Source: an archaeon (GTDB taxonomy: Archaea > Nanobdellota > Nanobdellia > Pacearchaeales > GW2011-AR1). From it: a DNA stretch of 6,840 nt. The notes beneath the pieces are model-generated. The model was not told the origin of the DNA. It saw only the letters and a program-made list of their open reading frames with translations, and made no database searches. Of the stretch, positions 4,525 to 6,840 are shown in pieces. How positions within the stretch are numbered: the stretch's first letter is position 1; each line of letters starts with the position of its first letter. A program made the translations under genes and the position numbers. Location of the stretch: NCBI GenBank assembly GCA_030593225.1, contig JAUVHP010000056.1, positions 1 through 6,840 on the forward strand, read 5' to 3'.

Positions 4525-5178
4525 ATGCTAAACAAAAAAGAAATCGCACACATAGTAATAATCACAATTATTTTGGCATTTTCTATCAGCCTTATTCAAT
4601 CAATGGAACTTTTTCTTACAACACTTTTATTTGTATTTTTAATTATAATGGTCAATACAATCTCAAAAAAAATAGCAGGATATTATTTTGAAGCACAAGT
4701 TGAAACAAAACTCTGGGAAATGAAAAGGTATGGTTTTTTCGGAGCAATCATTAGGGGATTTTACCACCCCTCAAAAAAATTCAAACAAGCAATACCCTTG
4801 GGAGCAATAATGCCAATTGTTGTAAAAGTTTTATCACTTGGATATATTAATTGGATGGCGTCTCTTGTTTTTGATGTAAAAGCAAAAAAATACAAAGCTG
4901 CAAAAAGACACGGATTTTATTCTTTCTCAGAAATGACAGAATTCCATATTGGATTAATAGCTGTAGCAGGAATTTTAGCAAACTTATTTTTTGCAACATT
5001 AGGATACTTAATTGGAGCAACAGAATTCGCACGATTAAATATATTCTATGCATTCTTTAATATGATTCCATTATCAAATTTAGACGGAAACAAAATATTC
5101 TTTGGGAGCATAATAATCTGGAGTTTCTTGGCCTCAATTATTTTAATTGGACTAGGTTTTGTATTTTTAATTATTTAA
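4525..5178 (+). CDS. Site-2-protease (M50)-like membrane protein lacking the HExxH zinc motif
   Basis: This 217-residue protein has several membrane spans (about 8-24, 28-47, 90-114, 141-163, 172-183 and 193-216). Near the C-terminus, N179-x2-P182-x4-D187-G188 (NMIPLSNLDG) is the second signature of site-2 proteases, whose Asp binds zinc. The first signature should be HExxH-K in the second span; by alignment of the following KIAGYYFEAQVETKLW segment, the equivalent residues 44-48 are N-T-I-S-K, so both His and the Glu are gone. From the family's known chemistry the protein should not cut peptides. It may instead be a pseudoprotease that binds membrane substrates or partners. Size and topology match the archaeal M50-like group. 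The ATG at 4525 sits at the proper distance from the TATA box shared with the divergent surface-protein gene. Gene symbol unknown. Confidence 0.75.
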   Translation: MLNKKEIAHIVIITIILAFSISLIQSMELFLTTLLFVFLIIMVNTISKKIAGYYFEAQVETKLWEMKRYGFFGAIIRGFYHPSKKFKQAIPLGAIMPIVVKVLSLGYINWMASLVFDVKAKKYKAAKRHGFYSFSEMTEFHIGLIAVAGILANLFFATLGYLIGATEFARLNIFYAFFNMIPLSNLDGNKIFFGSIIIWSFLASIILIGLGFVFLII

Positions 5179-5261
5179 ATTTTCCTTTCTTATATCCTAT
5201 AAACTTAAAAAAAGATTTTTGTTTAAACATCTTATTGGATCCATTTTGTTTAGATTTTTTG

Positions 5262-5400
5262 CCCTTAGTAAAAATCTTTGAAAAAGATTTTTCAGGGTAC
5301 GCCAATGGTGGTGGATTGAATCAAGGCACTTTTCTTCCGTAGCATAGTCTACTATATAAGGAAGAAAATAACAAAGAGTTGATGAAAAAGAAAACAAAAT
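5262..5400 (+). repeat. Repeat copy 2; probable structured RNA element
   Basis: This 139-nt segment matches 1307-1443. Hairpin 1 is identical (5270-5279 with 5283-5292, clamped by 5262-5265 with 5294-5297). Hairpin 2 (5297-5304 with 5309-5316) has one mismatch at 5314. Hairpin 3 differs in sequence but still folds: TTTTCTTCC (5330-5338) pairs perfectly with GGAAGAAAA (5360-5368), topped by ATAGT (5344-5348) with ACTAT (5351-5355). The closing stem ATTGAATC (5315-5322) with GAGTTGAT (5376-5383) swaps two Watson-Crick pairs of copy 1 for G-U pairs. It lies between the M50-like gene and hef, ending 9 nt before the hef ATG, so it could form part of the hef leader. A plus-strand TATATAAG (5353-5360) inside hairpin 3 might instead serve as the hef promoter. 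No open reading frame of note is conserved between the copies. Confidence 0.6.
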
Positions 5401-5409
5401 CACACAAAA

Positions 5410-6840
5410 ATGAAATTTTTACAGAATATAACTCCACGCGACTATCAACAAAAAATTTTTGAAACCTGCAAAGAAAAAAATTGCCTAGTTATACTTCCAA
5501 CAGGACTAGGTAAAACACTTATTGCTTTAATGCTCACAATTGACAGGATGCAAAAATTTCCAACAGAAAAAATCGTCTTCCTTGCACCAACAAAACCACT
5601 TATTGAACAACATCTTATTTCTTTCAAAAAATATTTACCAGAACTTTTTGCAGATATGCAATTATTTACAGGAGAAATAAAAGCAGAACAAAGGAAAAAA
5701 ATATGGCAGACAGCAGATATTATTTTTTCAACACCTCAGTGTATTGCAAATGATTTGAAAAAAAATTTATACAATTTAGACAGTGTATCTCTTTTAATTG
5801 AAGACGAAGCTCATAGATGTGTTAAAAATTATGATTATAATTTTGTCGCACAAAAATACAAATCACAAGCAACAAATCAAAGAATAATTGGATTAACAGC
5901 GTCTCCAGGAAGTGAAACAAAAAAAATAAAAGAAATCTGTAAAAATCTAGGAATAGAAGAAGTAGAATTAAGAACAAGGGAAAGTGATGATGTAAAAAAA
6001 TATCTTCAAGAATTAAAATTTGAAAAAATACATGTTGACTTTCCTCCAGAATTTGAAGAAATAAGACATGTTATGCTAAAACTTTTCAATAGATATGTTG
6101 AAGAATTAAGATTTAGAAAAGTTTTGTTCGGACCTGTCTCAAAAATTGCATTAATACAACTTCAAAAAAAGATTATGGGAACTCTAGCAAGAGGGAACAA
6201 AAATTACAATTATATGTTAGGAGCATCGGCCTGTGCACAAGCAATAAAAATCCAGCACGCATTAGAACTTTTAGAAACTCAAACATTAACAAGTTTCAAT
6301 ATTTATTTAAAAAAATTATTTAATGAAGCAGCACAAAAAAAATCAAAAGGTGTTATAAAATTAGCTTCAAAACCAGAATTTAATTTTTCTTATATGCAAT
6401 CAAACGAACTCTTAACAAAAAATCAAGAACATCCAAAATTAGAAAAATTACATGAAATAATTCAAAGAGAAAAATTAGAAAATCCTAATCTAAAAATAAT
6501 AGTTTTCACACAATTTAGAGATACAGCATCGGCAATTGCTAAAAAACTTAATGAAATAGAAAAAATAAATGCAAAAGTTTTTGTGGGACAAGCTAAAAAA
6601 AATGGGGTGGGAATGAATCAAAAAAAACAAAAAGAAATTATAGAAAAATTTTCTGATGGAAAAATAAATGTGCTCGCAGCCACTTGCATTGCTGAAGAAG
6701 GTTTAGATATTCCAGAGGTAAATGCAGTAATATTTTACGAACCAATACCCTCTGCAATTAGAGCAATTCAACGAGCAGGAAGAACAGCGAGATTACAAAA
6801 AGGAAAACTTATAATATTAATAACAAAAAACACACGAGAC
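5410..6840 (+). CDS. hef: Hef/FANCM-type superfamily 2 DNA helicase (3' end outside window)
   Basis: The 477 visible residues form the helicase part of archaeal Hef, which processes stalled forks and branched DNA. Motifs in order: RDYQQKIF (10-17, Q-motif-like); Walker A PTGLGKT (30-36); motif Ia LAPTKPLIEQH (58-68); motif II DEAH (132-135); motif III TAS (163-165). The Hef-specific helical insert spans about 210-330. Motif IV is IIVFTQFRDTA (363-373), then FVGQ and GMNQKKQKEI (391-394, 401-410). Motif V is AEEGLDIPEVN (428-438) and motif VI QRAGRTAR (454-461). Usual Hef proteins read RRGRTGR at the last motif, so Ala456 and Ala460 are departures, while Arg458 and Arg461 are kept. Full-length Hef adds an XPF-like nuclease domain and helix-hairpin-helix region; these would lie beyond the edge and cannot be confirmed. 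An in-frame TGA at 5383 rules out an earlier start. Repeat copy 2 ends just upstream. Confidence 0.92.
   Translation, partial: MKFLQNITPRDYQQKIFETCKEKNCLVILPTGLGKTLIALMLTIDRMQKFPTEKIVFLAPTKPLIEQHLISFKKYLPELFADMQLFTGEIKAEQRKKIWQTADIIFSTPQCIANDLKKNLYNLDSVSLLIEDEAHRCVKNYDYNFVAQKYKSQATNQRIIGLTASPGSETKKIKEICKNLGIEEVELRTRESDDVKKYLQELKFEKIHVDFPPEFEEIRHVMLKLFNRYVEELRFRKVLFGPVSKIALIQLQKKIMGTLARGNKNYNYMLGASACAQAIKIQHALELLETQTLTSFNIYLKKLFNEAAQKKSKGVIKLASKPEFNFSYMQSNELLTKNQEHPKLEKLHEIIQREKLENPNLKIIVFTQFRDTASAIAKKLNEIEKINAKVFVGQAKKNGVGMNQKKQKEIIEKFSDGKINVLAATCIAEEGLDIPEVNAVIFYEPIPSAIRAIQRAGRTARLQKGKLIILITKNTRD

Noticed and set aside
5262..5400. C/D box small RNA
   Set aside because: Copy 2 has a TGATGA resembling box C, but copy 1 reads CAATGA at the same place and neither plus strand shows a box D (CTGA).
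5197..5627. Minus-strand frames across repeat copy 2 and the hef start
   Set aside because: One covers the non-coding repeat and does not persist in copy 1; the other is antisense to helicase motifs.
1..6840. CRISPR arrays, tRNA or rRNA genes
   Set aside because: No short direct repeats at regular spacing, no cloverleaf with a T-loop consensus and no rRNA-like conserved stretch were seen on either strand.

Overview
The window looks like a piece of an AT-rich archaeal genome, most likely a DPANN lineage of the Pacearchaeota/Woesearchaeota type. The evidence is a clear archaeal Hef/FANCM-type helicase, a short archaeal PRC-barrel protein, an archaeal M50-like membrane protein, and TATA-like boxes 23-29 bp upstream of start codons with no Shine-Dalgarno sequence, as expected for leaderless archaeal transcripts. 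The lineage is inferred from style and gene types; no rRNA or tRNA is present to fix it.

Layout. Bases 2-139 hold the 3' end of a plus-strand gene converging on a minus-strand block that runs to 4471. Read in the minus direction from 4471, that block encodes: a 702-residue secreted or anchored protein with a signal peptide, three ADAMTS-like thrombospondin type 1 repeats, a proline-rich linker, a Hint (intein/Hedgehog-type) domain and a conserved helical tail; a 92-residue PRC-barrel protein with its own promoter; a five-span membrane protein; a GNAT acetyltransferase; and a second five-span membrane protein related to the first. On the plus strand, divergent from the 702-residue gene and apparently sharing one palindromic TATA box with it, is a multi-span relative of site-2 proteases whose zinc-binding HExxH motif has been lost. 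The window ends inside a Hef-type DNA helicase gene that is cut by the right edge.

The most unusual feature is a roughly 140-nt repeat present twice in plus orientation (1307-1443 and 5262-5400), about 4 kb apart. It is not in any gene. The first 67 nt differ at only one position, while the third hairpin is quite different in sequence yet still folds in both copies, with several compensating changes. Together with G-U-compatible changes in an enclosing stem, this points to a structured RNA, or a small mobile element with a conserved fold, read from the plus strand. I do not recognise the family.

How the genes may work together: the surface protein, two small paralogous membrane proteins and an inactive S2P-like protein suggest a cell-envelope or adhesion locus. 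The Hint domain has the residues for self-cleavage but has Lys where an intein needs Cys/Ser/Thr, so cleavage or cross-linking is more likely than splicing. This link is inference from proximity only. The Hef helicase (fork repair) appears functionally unrelated.
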